Origin: an uncultured Campylobacter sp.
GTDB taxonomy: Bacteria > Campylobacterota > Campylobacteria > Campylobacterales > Campylobacteraceae
Length of the DNA stretch: 12,653 bases
NCBI RefSeq assembly: GCF_937997405.1
Contig: NZ_CALKTL010000058.1
Location: 1 to 12,653 of the forward strand
Direction: 5' to 3'
Within the stretch, counting starts at the first letter, position 1. Every line of letters begins with the position of its first letter. Below, in pieces: positions 1 to 7,247 of the stretch. Made by a program: the position numbers and the translations under genes. Under the pieces are notes generated by a model that had not been told where the DNA came from, did not search any database, and saw nothing but the letters and a program-made list of their open reading frames with translations.

Positions 1-2
1 AG

Positions 3-86
3 TGGATGGAATCTATCAATAAACAAGTAAAATTATTCATCGCAAAGCAAGCAAAATCGATCTATAAATGGGTAGATCAAGCTTAA
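3..86 (+). CDS. C-terminal end of a truncated unknown gene
   Basis: An open frame enters from the left edge and ends at a TAA at 84-86, giving about 27 residues that finish in KSIYKWVDQA. The piece is rich in Lys, Gln and Ile and is about one third GC, clearly lower than the genes to its right. An in-frame ATG lies at 6-8, but the frame is also open before it, so this is more likely a gene tail than a mini-gene. It converges with the glcD-like gene. I do not recognise the family, and it could be a chance open frame. Confidence 0.4.
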   Translation, partial: WMESINKQVKLFIAKQAKSIYKWVDQA

Positions 87-232
87 AACTAACTCGAATT
101 AGCCTGTAAATAAGCTAAATTGCAAGCGAGATAAATTTTAAGCAGGCATATTGTAAGAAAGTAGAATTTTAGATGGGATAAGCAGGGTAAATCGATTTCA
201 AATCACCGTAGAAGTTGGATGACGATCCTAAT
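87..232. other. Short AT-rich convergent intergenic gap
   Basis: This gap lies between the truncated plus-strand gene and the 3' end of the minus-strand glcD-like gene. I looked for a shared terminator and saw only a weak 5-bp stem (TTAGC at 99-103 with GCTAA at 114-118) without a convincing T-run. No gene is visible in it. Confidence 0.5.
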
Positions 233-1615
233 TTAAAGCCCCATTTTTCCGGGATTTAAGATACCCTTTGGATCGAACGCCCTTTTGATCGCGCGAAATA
301 GCTCCATCTCTGCTGCACTAAAGGCTAACGGCATAAATTCTGCTTTGCTTAGCCCGATGCCGTGCTCGCCGCTGAGCGTACCGCCGAGATCAACTGTAGC
401 TTTGAAAATCTCAGCAATCGCGTCATGTCCGCGTCGCACTTGAGCTTCATCTTTTTTGTCGGCGACCATGACGTTGGTGTGGACGTTGCCATCGCCCGTG
501 TGCCCGAAGCAGGGCACGCGCATGCCGTATTTATCGCCGATGCACGCGATACGGCGCAGTAGCTCGGGCAGCTGCGAGCGCGGGACAGTGATGTCCTCGT
601 TTAGCTTAAGCGTGCCGTAGATATTGATCGCCTGCGAGCAGTTGCGCCTCGCAAACCAAATGCCCGCACGCTCCTCTTCGCTTTCTGCGACGCGAAAGTC
701 GCTCGCGCCGTTTTGAACAAAAATTTCTTTTATGAGCGCGAGCTCCTCCAAAAGCATTGCTTCTAAATTGCCGTCTGTTTCGCAGATCAAAATCGCGCCC
801 GCGCCCTTCGGCAAGCCTTTATGAAATTTCTCCTCGACCGCGGCTATGCACAGCGCGTCTAAAAATTCCATCGCCACGGGCGTGATACCGGCTGCCATTG
901 TCTTATACACGGCATTCATTGCTGCATCTACGCTAGGAAAAACGCCCATCGCGGTCTTTTTAAGCTTTGGCATTGAGATGAGCTTGAGTGTGATTTCGGT
1001 GATGATGGCAAGCGCACCTTCGCTTGCGATTAAAATTCCTGCCACGTTGAAGCCTGCGACATCTTTGATAGTGCGTTTGCCCGCTCGGATCACCTCGCCG
1101 TTAGGCAGTACCGCACGCAATGCCATTACGTAGTCTTTGGTGATGCCGTATTTCGCGGCGCGCATACCGCCGGAGTTTTCGGCGACATTGCCTCCTAGCG
1201 TGGAATAATCCTGGCTTGCGGGATCGGGCGGATAAAAAAGCCCGCGCGCTGCGGCTGCTTTTTGCAGATCGATATTTATGCAGCCGGGTTGGACTACGGC
1301 GAGTAGATTTTGCATGTCGATTTCTAGAATTTTATTCATATGCTTTTCAAATGCCAAAATCACTCCGCCGTTTGCGGCTAAAGATCCACCAGTAAAACCG
1401 CTACCTGCGCCTCTTGGAACTACAGGGATTAAATTTTCGTTGCAGAATTTTAAAATTTGACTGACATCGTCCTCACTTCGCGGGAAAAGCACGCCGTCCG
1501 GCAGACAGCGCCTTTTTGTCGCGTCGTAGCAGTATGCCGTGCGATGAGCCTCGTCAAAATAGGCATTATCCGCGCCTAATAGATTTGTAAAAAACGCTCG
1601 CGCGGCGCTATTCAT
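233..1615 (-). CDS. glcD: FAD-linked oxidase, GlcD / D-lactate dehydrogenase type
   Basis: Probable flavoprotein 2-hydroxyacid dehydrogenase that oxidises glycolate or D-lactate and passes electrons to the respiratory chain. The 460 residues match the full length of the family. The N-terminal FAD-binding PCMH domain shows the pyrophosphate-binding loop PRGAGSGFTGG (67-77) and the GGNVAENSGG region (141-150). The C-terminal FAD-oxidase domain shows GHTGDGNVHTN (371-381), GEHGIG (416-421) and the closing FDPKGILNPGK (447-457). The ATG overlaps the stop of the upstream pgbA-like gene by 8 nt, so the two are probably translated together. No glcE or glcF partner is visible, so 'glycolate oxidase subunit' is only a customary label and the substrate is not settled. 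H. pylori HP0509 is the equivalent gene beside pgbA. Confidence 0.93.
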   Translation of the reverse strand: MNSAARAFFTNLLGADNAYFDEAHRTAYCYDATKRRCLPDGVLFPRSEDDVSQILKFCNENLIPVVPRGAGSGFTGGSLAANGGVILAFEKHMNKILEIDMQNLLAVVQPGCINIDLQKAAAARGLFYPPDPASQDYSTLGGNVAENSGGMRAAKYGITKDYVMALRAVLPNGEVIRAGKRTIKDVAGFNVAGILIASEGALAIITEITLKLISMPKLKKTAMGVFPSVDAAMNAVYKTMAAGITPVAMEFLDALCIAAVEEKFHKGLPKGAGAILICETDGNLEAMLLEELALIKEIFVQNGASDFRVAESEEERAGIWFARRNCSQAINIYGTLKLNEDITVPRSQLPELLRRIACIGDKYGMRVPCFGHTGDGNVHTNVMVADKKDEAQVRRGHDAIAEIFKATVDLGGTLSGEHGIGLSKAEFMPLAFSAAEMELFRAIKRAFDPKGILNPGKMGL

Positions 1616-2336
1616 CGCCGTCTAAGCCCAGCAAATAGCGGTAGTGTTTGTCGTAATCGCTGATCGGGCCGTTAGTAAAGTCCCAAATGACGGTCTTTAT
1701 CTCGCCCACGCGTGAGTAAAATGGCAGCTGATAATAAGCCACGCTGCCGCTAGCAAACGTACGCAAAGGCTTGAAACTACCGCAGTCGGCAAATACGCCT
1801 TGTTTATCCATCGCGATAAAAATCAGTCCGGCGCTGTTTTGCGCGCAAATTTTACGAAAATCGTCACGGCTGGGATTTGGCTTGTGGTTGTAGCTAAGAT
1901 AGGCGCCGCCAAGATCTGGGTGGATAAAATTTATATTCGGAAAAGCCTTGATAACCTGCTCGTAAATTTCAGCGTTAGGTGCGACGATTATGGCGCGGTC
2001 ATAGAGGAAATTTAAGATCACTTTATCGCCGCTTGAGGGTAAAATTTTAGGCAGCGGCAGCGCCTCTTGAGCTAACATATCAAAAACCTCAAATCGCACC
2101 TTTGCCTTGCCTGCGCTTTTTTGCGTCACGACTGCGCGCGCGATGATGGAGCTCGCGCCGCTACCGAAATTATGCATCACAACTCCGCTGCTACCTACGG
2201 CAATCGTAGGGCTATCTGTGATCTCGCCCGAACCATCCGTTACGCTAAGTAGGGCGGTTTCGTATCGCGGCATGTTAAATTCCGCCCCTATCGCCGCGCT
2301 TAAAAATAGACCTAAAATAAGTAAAGCTTTTTTCAA
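1608..2336 (-). CDS. Exported PgbA N-terminal-domain protein
   Basis: A 242-residue secreted protein resembling the N-terminal domain of H. pylori plasminogen-binding protein PgbA (Pfam PGBA_N). The start is TTG, chosen because AGGAG sits 7 nt upstream (2344-2348) and because this start gives a classic signal peptide (MKKALLILGLFLSAAIGA, cut after A18). The next ATG, at residue 22, would remove the signal. Two cysteines, C164 and C185, could form a periplasmic disulfide. H. pylori PgbA is much longer and binds plasminogen through a lysine-rich C-terminal part. This protein stops at the end of the N-terminal domain, so plasminogen binding should not be assumed. It is the first gene of an operon with the glcD-like gene, divergent from the LytM peptidase, as in HP0506-HP0509. 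Confidence 0.85.
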   Translation of the reverse strand: MKKALLILGLFLSAAIGAEFNMPRYETALLSVTDGSGEITDSPTIAVGSSGVVMHNFGSGASSIIARAVVTQKSAGKAKVRFEVFDMLAQEALPLPKILPSSGDKVILNFLYDRAIIVAPNAEIYEQVIKAFPNINFIHPDLGGAYLSYNHKPNPSRDDFRKICAQNSAGLIFIAMDKQGVFADCGSFKPLRTFASGSVAYYQLPFYSRVGEIKTVIWDFTNGPISDYDKHYRYLLGLDGDE

Positions 2337-2343
2337 AATTCTG

Positions 2344-2348
2344 CTCCT
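2344..2348 (-). promoter_or_regulatory. Strong ribosome binding site fixing a TTG start
   Basis: On the minus strand this reads AGGAG, 7 nt before the TTG at 2336-2334. It decides in favour of TTG over the later ATG, which would remove the signal peptide. Confidence 0.75.
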
Positions 2349-2365
2349 GAATAAAATTTCGGCTA

Positions 2366-2371
2366 ATTATA
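2366..2371 (-). promoter_or_regulatory. Sigma-70 -10 box of the pgbA-like/glcD operon
   Basis: A perfect TATAAT on the minus strand, directly preceded by TG. It lies about 30 nt upstream of the TTG start, so the predicted leader is about 22 nt and holds the AGGAG. There is no clear -35 box, which is normal for Campylobacter. A start near 2358-2360 is inferred. Confidence 0.65.
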
Positions 2372-2434
2372 CATAAAACTTTGAAATTAGCGATAAAATT
2401 CCGCGGTATTTACGAAATATAAGCGTTTTTTCGT

Positions 2435-2440
2435 TACAAT
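2435..2440 (+). promoter_or_regulatory. Likely -10 box of the M23 peptidase-mgtE-nudix unit
   Basis: TACAAT follows a short T-run (2426-2431), a common Campylobacter promoter shape. Transcription would start near 2446-2448 and give a leader of about 27 nt before the ATG at 2475. No strong Shine-Dalgarno site is seen before that ATG. Confidence 0.5.
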
Positions 2441-2474
2441 CCCGCCTTAAAATAATATTTCAAAGCGGTTTTAT

Positions 2475-3644
2475 ATGACTAGAATTTTTATATTGCTTTT
2501 TCTGTGGATAGGCGTAGTTTTTGCGAACAACCCCAGCGTAGAGAAGTTTGCCTGGCCCGATGGCGTAAGTCTGCTGCAATTTATGGAAACTGCGGGCATT
2601 CCCGCGTCTGTATATTATGACCTGGATAAAGAGGATCAGGAGCTTGCCGCCGAGGTACGAGCTGGCGTGGAGTGTCAAATTTTGCGTGATCCAGCAGGTC
2701 GCGTCTCCCAGCTGCTAATCCCCGTCAGTGAGGAGCTTCAGATCCACATGTACCGCGATAAATTCGGCACTTTTAGATTCGTTTATACTCCGATAGTTTA
2801 TGAGGAAAACAGCTACTCTTTAGGAATTCAGATCGAAAGCTCGCCCTATCAAGATATCATCAAAGCTACGGGCAATGCGGCTTTAGCGAATGAGTTTATG
2901 CTTGTTTTTAAAAACGAGGTAAATTTTAAAAAGCTGCAAAAGGGCGATCGGCTCGTGATCCTGTATGAGCAAAAGACGCGCCTTGGCAAACCTTTTGGCG
3001 GAGTAAATATCACCGCAGGAATGATCGAGGAAAATAAAAAGCCCAAATCGCTATATTTTTTCGACGATAAATACTACGACCGAAGCGGTAAAAAGGTCGA
3101 ATCTTTTCTACTAATCACGCCGCTTGTTTATACTAGAATTTCATCGTATTTTACCCCTAAAAGATTTCATCCAATTTTAAAGCGATATCGTGCACATCTG
3201 GGTGTGGATTATGCAGCCCCCAAAGGCACTAGGGTAAATGCAGCAGGAGCGGGCAAGATTAGCTTCGTAGGGCGTAAAAACGGCTACGGCAATACCGTTG
3301 AAATCAACCACGGCGGCGGCATTAGCACGCTTTATGCACATCTTAGTGGCTTTGCTAGCGGCACAAAAGCAGGCGTTAGTGTCAAGCAAGGTCAGTTAAT
3401 CGCCTACGTAGGCTCGACCGGGCTTAGTTCGGGACCGCATCTGCACTTCGGACTTTATAAAAATAAGCAGGCGATAGATCCGCTTAAGGTAGTCAAGATT
3501 GAAAAAACTAACGTCATAAGCGCCGAAGAACTTAAATTTAAAGCTCTCGTCAAAGATATGGACGCCAGAATGGCTGCGGCTAAAGACGGCTCGAAAAACC
3601 CTGCTAAATTTGAAAACTACGAGTCGCTTATCACGATAAATTAA
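2475..3644 (+). CDS. M23/LytM peptidoglycan peptidase, Csd3/HdpA-like
   Basis: Exported zinc metallopeptidase expected to cut peptide stems or crosslinks in periplasmic peptidoglycan. The first 17 residues form a signal peptide (hydrophobic core IFILLFLWIGVVF, cut after A17). Residues about 20-220 form the N-terminal region, which in H. pylori Csd3/HdpA covers the active site. The C-terminal LytM domain (about 225-340) has all the catalytic positions: HLGVD (H241, D245) and H324 of PHLHF as zinc ligands, with H289 of YAHL and H322 as the other active-site histidines. A charged tail follows. The 389-residue length and the pgbA/glcD neighbours both fit Csd3 (HP0506), a DD-carboxypeptidase/endopeptidase needed for helical shape. 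The exact cleavage specificity and a role in cell shape here are inferred. Confidence 0.92.
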   Translation: MTRIFILLFLWIGVVFANNPSVEKFAWPDGVSLLQFMETAGIPASVYYDLDKEDQELAAEVRAGVECQILRDPAGRVSQLLIPVSEELQIHMYRDKFGTFRFVYTPIVYEENSYSLGIQIESSPYQDIIKATGNAALANEFMLVFKNEVNFKKLQKGDRLVILYEQKTRLGKPFGGVNITAGMIEENKKPKSLYFFDDKYYDRSGKKVESFLLITPLVYTRISSYFTPKRFHPILKRYRAHLGVDYAAPKGTRVNAAGAGKISFVGRKNGYGNTVEINHGGGISTLYAHLSGFASGTKAGVSVKQGQLIAYVGSTGLSSGPHLHFGLYKNKQAIDPLKVVKIEKTNVISAEELKFKALVKDMDARMAAAKDGSKNPAKFENYESLITIN

Positions 3645-3652
3645 GGCCAAAA

Positions 3653-5032
3653 ATGGAAAATAAAGAGCAGCTGGACGACGTCGAGGAAGCCAAAGCGCTT
3701 CTTGATGCGCATCTAGGCGATACGCTTGAGCATGAGCTGAGTGCCGCCGATCTTACGGAGCATTTAAAAACTCTAAAGAAGCACGACGAAGAAAAATACG
3801 TAGAATTCTTAAAAAAGCTAGATCCTGAGGATCTTGCCGATGCTGCGCTTGAGATGCCCGAGCATATGCTCGAAGACGTCATCGAAACTCTACCTCACGA
3901 AAAGATCGTCAAAGCGATCGAGGAGCTAGAAAGTGACGATCAGGCGGAGCTTTTGCAAAACATCGGCGAAATCGACGAGGACAAGGCCGAGCAGATTTTC
4001 TATGGGCTTGACGAGGACGATCGCCACGATATTCTTACTATCTCCAAATATAGCGAAGATGAGGCGGGCGCGTATATGCAGACCGAGGTCTTTAGCGCCA
4101 GGCAGGATCAGACCCTGGGGCAGGCGGTTGAGATGCTGCGCATTATGCGCGAAAAGGACGAGATCGAGAATGTCTTTCAGCTCTTCGTGCTCGATAAAAA
4201 GGGGCATCTGCTTACTACCTTTTCGACGTCCGATCTGATTTTATACGATTTTTCGCTCACGCTGGAGCAAATTTCACAAAAATTCGGCGCCGAAAATAAA
4301 ATCCACTTCGCTACCGATACCGACAAGATCGACGACGTGATCAAGGACTTTGAGGAATTCGACCTTAACGTCATCCCCGTTGTAGATGCTAACGGCATAC
4401 TCATCGGGCGTATCACCGCCGACGATATCCACGATCTCATCCAAGAGCGCGCTACCGAGCAAATTTATAACCTCGCGGGCGTTGATGACGAAGCCGAAGA
4501 CGATGAGACGACGATCTTTAAGGCGGGTCGTGCGCGCGCCTTGTGGCTAGCGGTAAATTTATGCACGGCTATCGTAAGCTCCACGATCATCGGGCTTTTC
4601 GACGCCACTATCGAAAAGCTGGTCGCGCTCGCCGTGCTTATGCCAATAGTCGCCTCCATGGGCGGCAACACCGGCACGCAGGCGCTTACCGTAACCGTGC
4701 GCCGCTTAGCCCTGGGCGAGATAGCGTTTAAAGACAAAAAGCAGGTTCTCTTTCGCGAGATCACGATCGCTTTTATAAATGGCCTCATTTTTGCGACGCT
4801 AATGGGGTTTGTGGCGTATTTTTGGTTCGGCATTAAGCTTTTGGGGCTAGTGATTGCGATGTCGATGGTGCTAAATTTAACGCTCGCGGGGCTTTTCGGC
4901 GCCGTCATTCCGATCACGCTTAAAAAATTAAATATCGATCCCGCCGTCGGCAGCTCCGTGCTGCTTACCACGGTTACGGATATCGTGGGATTTTTTAGCT
5001 TTTTAGGACTTGCGACGTGGATACTACTATAA
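3653..5032 (+). CDS. mgtE: MgtE magnesium channel
   Basis: Inner-membrane Mg2+ channel gated by cytoplasmic magnesium. At 459 residues it is full length. Residues about 15-135 form the acidic helical MgtE N domain, with many Asp/Glu for Mg2+ sensing. Two CBS domains follow (about 140-265). About five transmembrane helices fill 295-459. The signature MPIVASMGGNTGTQ lies at 330-343, and D443 in TTVTDIVGFF matches the pore aspartate of Thermus MgtE (D432). The ATG is 8 nt after the peptidase stop, and AAGG overlaps that stop, so the two are probably one transcript. No room exists for a magnesium riboswitch directly upstream. Confidence 0.95.
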   Translation: MENKEQLDDVEEAKALLDAHLGDTLEHELSAADLTEHLKTLKKHDEEKYVEFLKKLDPEDLADAALEMPEHMLEDVIETLPHEKIVKAIEELESDDQAELLQNIGEIDEDKAEQIFYGLDEDDRHDILTISKYSEDEAGAYMQTEVFSARQDQTLGQAVEMLRIMREKDEIENVFQLFVLDKKGHLLTTFSTSDLILYDFSLTLEQISQKFGAENKIHFATDTDKIDDVIKDFEEFDLNVIPVVDANGILIGRITADDIHDLIQERATEQIYNLAGVDDEAEDDETTIFKAGRARALWLAVNLCTAIVSSTIIGLFDATIEKLVALAVLMPIVASMGGNTGTQALTVTVRRLALGEIAFKDKKQVLFREITIAFINGLIFATLMGFVAYFWFGIKLLGLVIAMSMVLNLTLAGLFGAVIPITLKKLNIDPAVGSSVLLTTVTDIVGFFSFLGLATWILL

Positions 5033-5604
5033 AAAATTTTAAAATTTCCGAGCTTAAAAGCTCGAATTTCGTTAAACCCTTTCGCTTAAATTTTGAAATG
5101 GACGGCGTGGCGCGTGCGTGGGACTGCGTAAAGGTGCACGATAGCGTCTCGATTTTGCTTTATCATACGCAGCGCGACGCGCTTTTGCTCGTCAAGCAGT
5201 TTCGCCCCAGCGTGTGGTTTTATCAAGAGGAAAATTTAATAAATTCGCCCAAAAAGGGCTACACCTATGAGCTTTGCGCTGGCATTTTAGATAAGGGCAT
5301 CAGCGAGGAGCAAACGGCGATCGAAGAGGTGCTCGAGGAGACGGGATATGCCGTGAAGGATTTGAAATTTATCACGAGCTACTACAGCGCCCTGGGCTTT
5401 GCGGCGAACCGTCAAATTTTATACTTCGCGTGTATCGACGAATCGATGAAGCTAAGTCGCGGCGGCGGCGTGGACGGCGAGAATATCGAGCTTTTCTACC
5501 TGCCTGCGGCTAAGGCGCGGGAGTTTATGTTTGACGAGAAGATCGTGCGCGCACCGGGGCTGATCTTAGCATTTCAATGGTTTTTGAGCGAGTTTAAAGC
5601 TTAG
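5017..5604 (+). CDS. Nudix hydrolase, NUDT14/ADP-sugar pyrophosphatase-like
   Basis: Probable nucleoside-diphosphate-sugar or ADP-ribose pyrophosphatase, 195 residues. The Nudix box spans 89-110, ending EEVLEETG. The catalytic glutamates E104, E107 and E108 and the flanking glycines G89 and G110 are kept. Two canonical box positions differ: the first Glu is I95 and the Arg is E103. The preceding YELCAG (84-89) resembles the UDP-glucose pyrophosphatase NUDT14, which also departs from the consensus Arg (Lys there). The start is GTG, with AGGA 8 nt upstream (5005-5008). The gene begins inside mgtE and overlaps it by 16 nt, so translation is probably coupled. The family is certain but the substrate is not. 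Confidence 0.9.
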   Translation: MDTTIKNFKISELKSSNFVKPFRLNFEMDGVARAWDCVKVHDSVSILLYHTQRDALLLVKQFRPSVWFYQEENLINSPKKGYTYELCAGILDKGISEEQTAIEEVLEETGYAVKDLKFITSYYSALGFAANRQILYFACIDESMKLSRGGGVDGENIELFYLPAAKAREFMFDEKIVRAPGLILAFQWFLSEFKA

Positions 5605-5625
5605 CGGCGAGACGGAATTTCACGT

Positions 5626-5660
5626 GCCGTTGCGCATTTTTGCGCCTCGGCTTTAAATTT
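5626..5660 (+). terminator. Terminator-like hairpin after the Nudix gene
   Basis: GCCG (5626-5629) pairs with CGGC (5648-5651), and GCGCA (5632-5636) pairs with TGCGC (5641-5645) around a TTTT loop. A 2x2 mismatch separates the two stems. TTTAAATTT follows directly. This could end the mgtE-nudix transcript, or act as a leader hairpin before the hydrolase. The broken T-run makes it a weak terminator. Confidence 0.45.
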
Positions 5661-5671
5661 AAAGGACGGCG

Positions 5672-6718
5672 ATGAGGGTTTTACTTAGGCTGTGCGTTAT
5701 CGCGGCGTGTGTTTATGTCTGCGTGCTAGCGGGACTTTATATCTTTCAGGAGCGGCTGATATTTTTGGGCGAGCCGCTGGATAAAAATTTTAAATTTAGC
5801 TTTGAAAATTCCGAATTTGCAGGACTTGTAAACGTTCCCGAGAACGGCGAGCATTTAGAGGCATTGATGTCCGCTACGCAAAATGGCGCGGCGATAAATG
5901 GCGTCGCGGACGAAAACGCTTCTGTGGAGGGTGGCGTAAAAGAAAACGGCGCCGCAGCGGGTGAGATCAAAAGTGAAAGCGCTCAAACTAGCGGCGAGCG
6001 CGTCGGCGAAAATACCGCTCAGGACGTCGCATTGGGCAATAACACAAACTCCGCTGCGATAAAATTTCAAGAGATCAATATCCCGTTTGAGGGCGGGTCG
6101 ATAAACGGGCTGAAATTTAGCGCGGCAGAGCCCAAAGGCGCGATTTTGTTCTTTCATGGCAACTTCGGCGACGTGAGCGGCTGGGGTGCATACGGCGCGG
6201 ATTTTACGGCTTTGGGATACGATTTTTATATTTTCGATTACCCAGGCTACGGCAAATCGGACGGCAAAATTTCATCGCAGCAGCAGCTTTTTGCGAGTGC
6301 GGATGCGATGAGCCGCTACGTTTTGGCGCAGCATCCGCCAAGAAAGCTCGCGATGATCGGCTACTCGATCGGAAGCGGCATCGCAGCACAGCAGGCTGCG
6401 AAGTGGGATGCGGCGCGGCTGATTTTGCTCGCGCCCTATTTTAGCTTCGAGCGGCTAGCGCACGAAAAGATCCCCTTTGTGCCTAAATTTTTGATCCGCT
6501 ACAAGATTCCGACCGCGGAATTTCTGCAAGCGGCGCGCAGCACGCAGATCACGCTCATCCACGGCGCCGCCGACGAGCTGATACCGGTGCATCACTGCCG
6601 CGATCTTGCGGGATCTCTTAAGGCGGGCGATCTATTTTATGAAATACCAAACGCGCGGCATAACGGACTGCTGGCAATGCCCGGTATTTGGGAAATTTTA
6701 AAAGAAAGACTGCAATAA
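5672..6718 (+). CDS. Membrane-anchored alpha/beta hydrolase (BEM46/ABHD13-like)
   Basis: Serine hydrolase of unknown substrate, tethered by one N-terminal transmembrane helix (about 6-25). The catalytic triad is visible: S232 in the elbow GYSIG (230-234), D301 in HGAADELIP, and H330 in NARHNG. HGNFGD (162-167) is the expected oxyanion strand-loop. The ATG has AAAGGA 5 nt upstream. The opening, with a TM helix and FQERLIF, is typical of the BEM46-like group. In that group the region before the catalytic core is short; here about 70 residues of Ala/Gly/Asn/Glu-rich sequence without predicted structure (about 57-130) separate anchor from core. The gene stands alone, with a terminator-like hairpin before it and a long gene-free gap after it. 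Confidence 0.88.
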   Translation: MRVLLRLCVIAACVYVCVLAGLYIFQERLIFLGEPLDKNFKFSFENSEFAGLVNVPENGEHLEALMSATQNGAAINGVADENASVEGGVKENGAAAGEIKSESAQTSGERVGENTAQDVALGNNTNSAAIKFQEINIPFEGGSINGLKFSAAEPKGAILFFHGNFGDVSGWGAYGADFTALGYDFYIFDYPGYGKSDGKISSQQQLFASADAMSRYVLAQHPPRKLAMIGYSIGSGIAAQQAAKWDAARLILLAPYFSFERLAHEKIPFVPKFLIRYKIPTAEFLQAARSTQITLIHGAADELIPVHHCRDLAGSLKAGDLFYEIPNARHNGLLAMPGIWEILKERLQ

Positions 6719-6742
6719 TCTAGCAGCGGGAGCTCGGCGTAA

Positions 6743-6790
6743 AATTCTACGCAGAATCGACCGCTAAATTTTAAAATTTTACGTAGAATT
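6743..6790. repeat. Inverted repeat downstream of the hydrolase gene
   Basis: AATTCTACG (6743-6751) is the exact reverse complement of CGTAGAATT (6782-6790). The 30-nt loop contains a 14-bp perfect palindrome, AAATTTTAAAATTT (6766-6779). It lies 25 nt after the hydrolase stop. There is no T-run, so a classical terminator is unlikely. Confidence 0.5.
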
Positions 6791-6859
6791 CTGCTCGGAT
6801 TAGGTCTTCGTAAAATCGCATGAAATTTTGTAGTGGCAAAACACGGCGCAAAAAACGAG

Positions 6860-6889
6860 GGCGCAATTTCAAATCAAAATTTACGCGCC
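6860..6889 (+). repeat. Possible hairpin in the intergenic stretch
   Basis: GGCGC (6860-6864) pairs with GCGCC (6885-6889), and AATTT (6865-6869) pairs with AAATT (6877-6881) around a 7-nt loop with a 3-nt bulge. An alternative 7-bp pairing exists between ACGGCGC (6843-6849) and GCGCCGT (6885-6891). No function is evident. Confidence 0.35.
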
Positions 6890-6981
6890 GTTAGCTGCAA
6901 ATATAGAGCCCGTCTTGTTGGCGCTAAATTATTTCTAGTGCGCACGTGCCGTAAATTTAAAGCTAAAATTTGCGCCCGATT

Positions 6982-7128
6982 ACGACGCTATGTATTTTAG
7001 CCGCGATAAAATTCTGTGAAATTTTATCTCCGCAGCCGTTTATAAATTTCAAGTCTAAATTTTATATTTACGCCCTGACGACGCCGTATTTTAGCCGCGC
7101 AAAATTCTGCCATATGAAATTCTATCTC
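6982..7128 (+). repeat. Two-copy imperfect direct repeat of about 50 nt
   Basis: Copy one (6982-7030) and copy two (7078-7128) both run ACGACGC..GTATTTTAGCCGCG..AAAATTCTG..TGAAATT.TATCTC with small indels. The 14-mer GTATTTTAGCCGCG is identical at 6992-7005 and 7086-7099. About 47 nt separate the copies. Confidence 0.65.
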
Positions 7129-7150
7129 GTAGAATTTTAATTCGCCGCGC

Positions 7151-7210
7151 TCAAATTTTATCCGCCGCTCTGAAATTTATACCGCAGCGTCTAAATTTAT
7201 CCAGCCCGCT
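7151..7210 (+). repeat. Three 20-nt tandem units upstream of the TRIC operon
   Basis: AAATTT recurs with an exact 20-nt period at 7153, 7173 and 7193, each followed by TAT or TTAT and a CCGCC/CCGCA/CCAGC-like block. A fourth AAATTTAT at 7222 is out of phase. Units are degenerate, sharing about two thirds of positions. They sit just upstream of the predicted promoter. Confidence 0.55.
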
Positions 7211-7241
7211 GCGCTTTACCGAAATTTATATTTAGTTGTTG

Positions 7242-7247
7242 TAAAAT
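7242..7247 (+). promoter_or_regulatory. Likely -10 box of the TRIC-argD-midA-rsmD operon
   Basis: TAAAAT lies about 33 nt before the ATG at 7280, giving a predicted leader of about 25 nt. AAAAGGA (7256-7262) is 17 nt from that ATG, too far for normal spacing, so the ribosome site is weak. The exact start is therefore a little uncertain. Confidence 0.45.

Noticed and set aside
3645..3652. Magnesium riboswitch before mgtE
   Set aside because: Only 8 nt separate mgtE from the upstream gene, so an M-box or similar leader cannot fit there.
4465..4971. Long minus-strand open frame (168 codons) opposite mgtE
   Set aside because: It mirrors the membrane domain of MgtE, whose signature and pore residues are intact on the plus strand.
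6743..6790. Intrinsic terminator of the hydrolase gene
   Set aside because: The stem is AT-rich, the loop is 30 nt and no T-run follows, so it is listed only as an inverted repeat.
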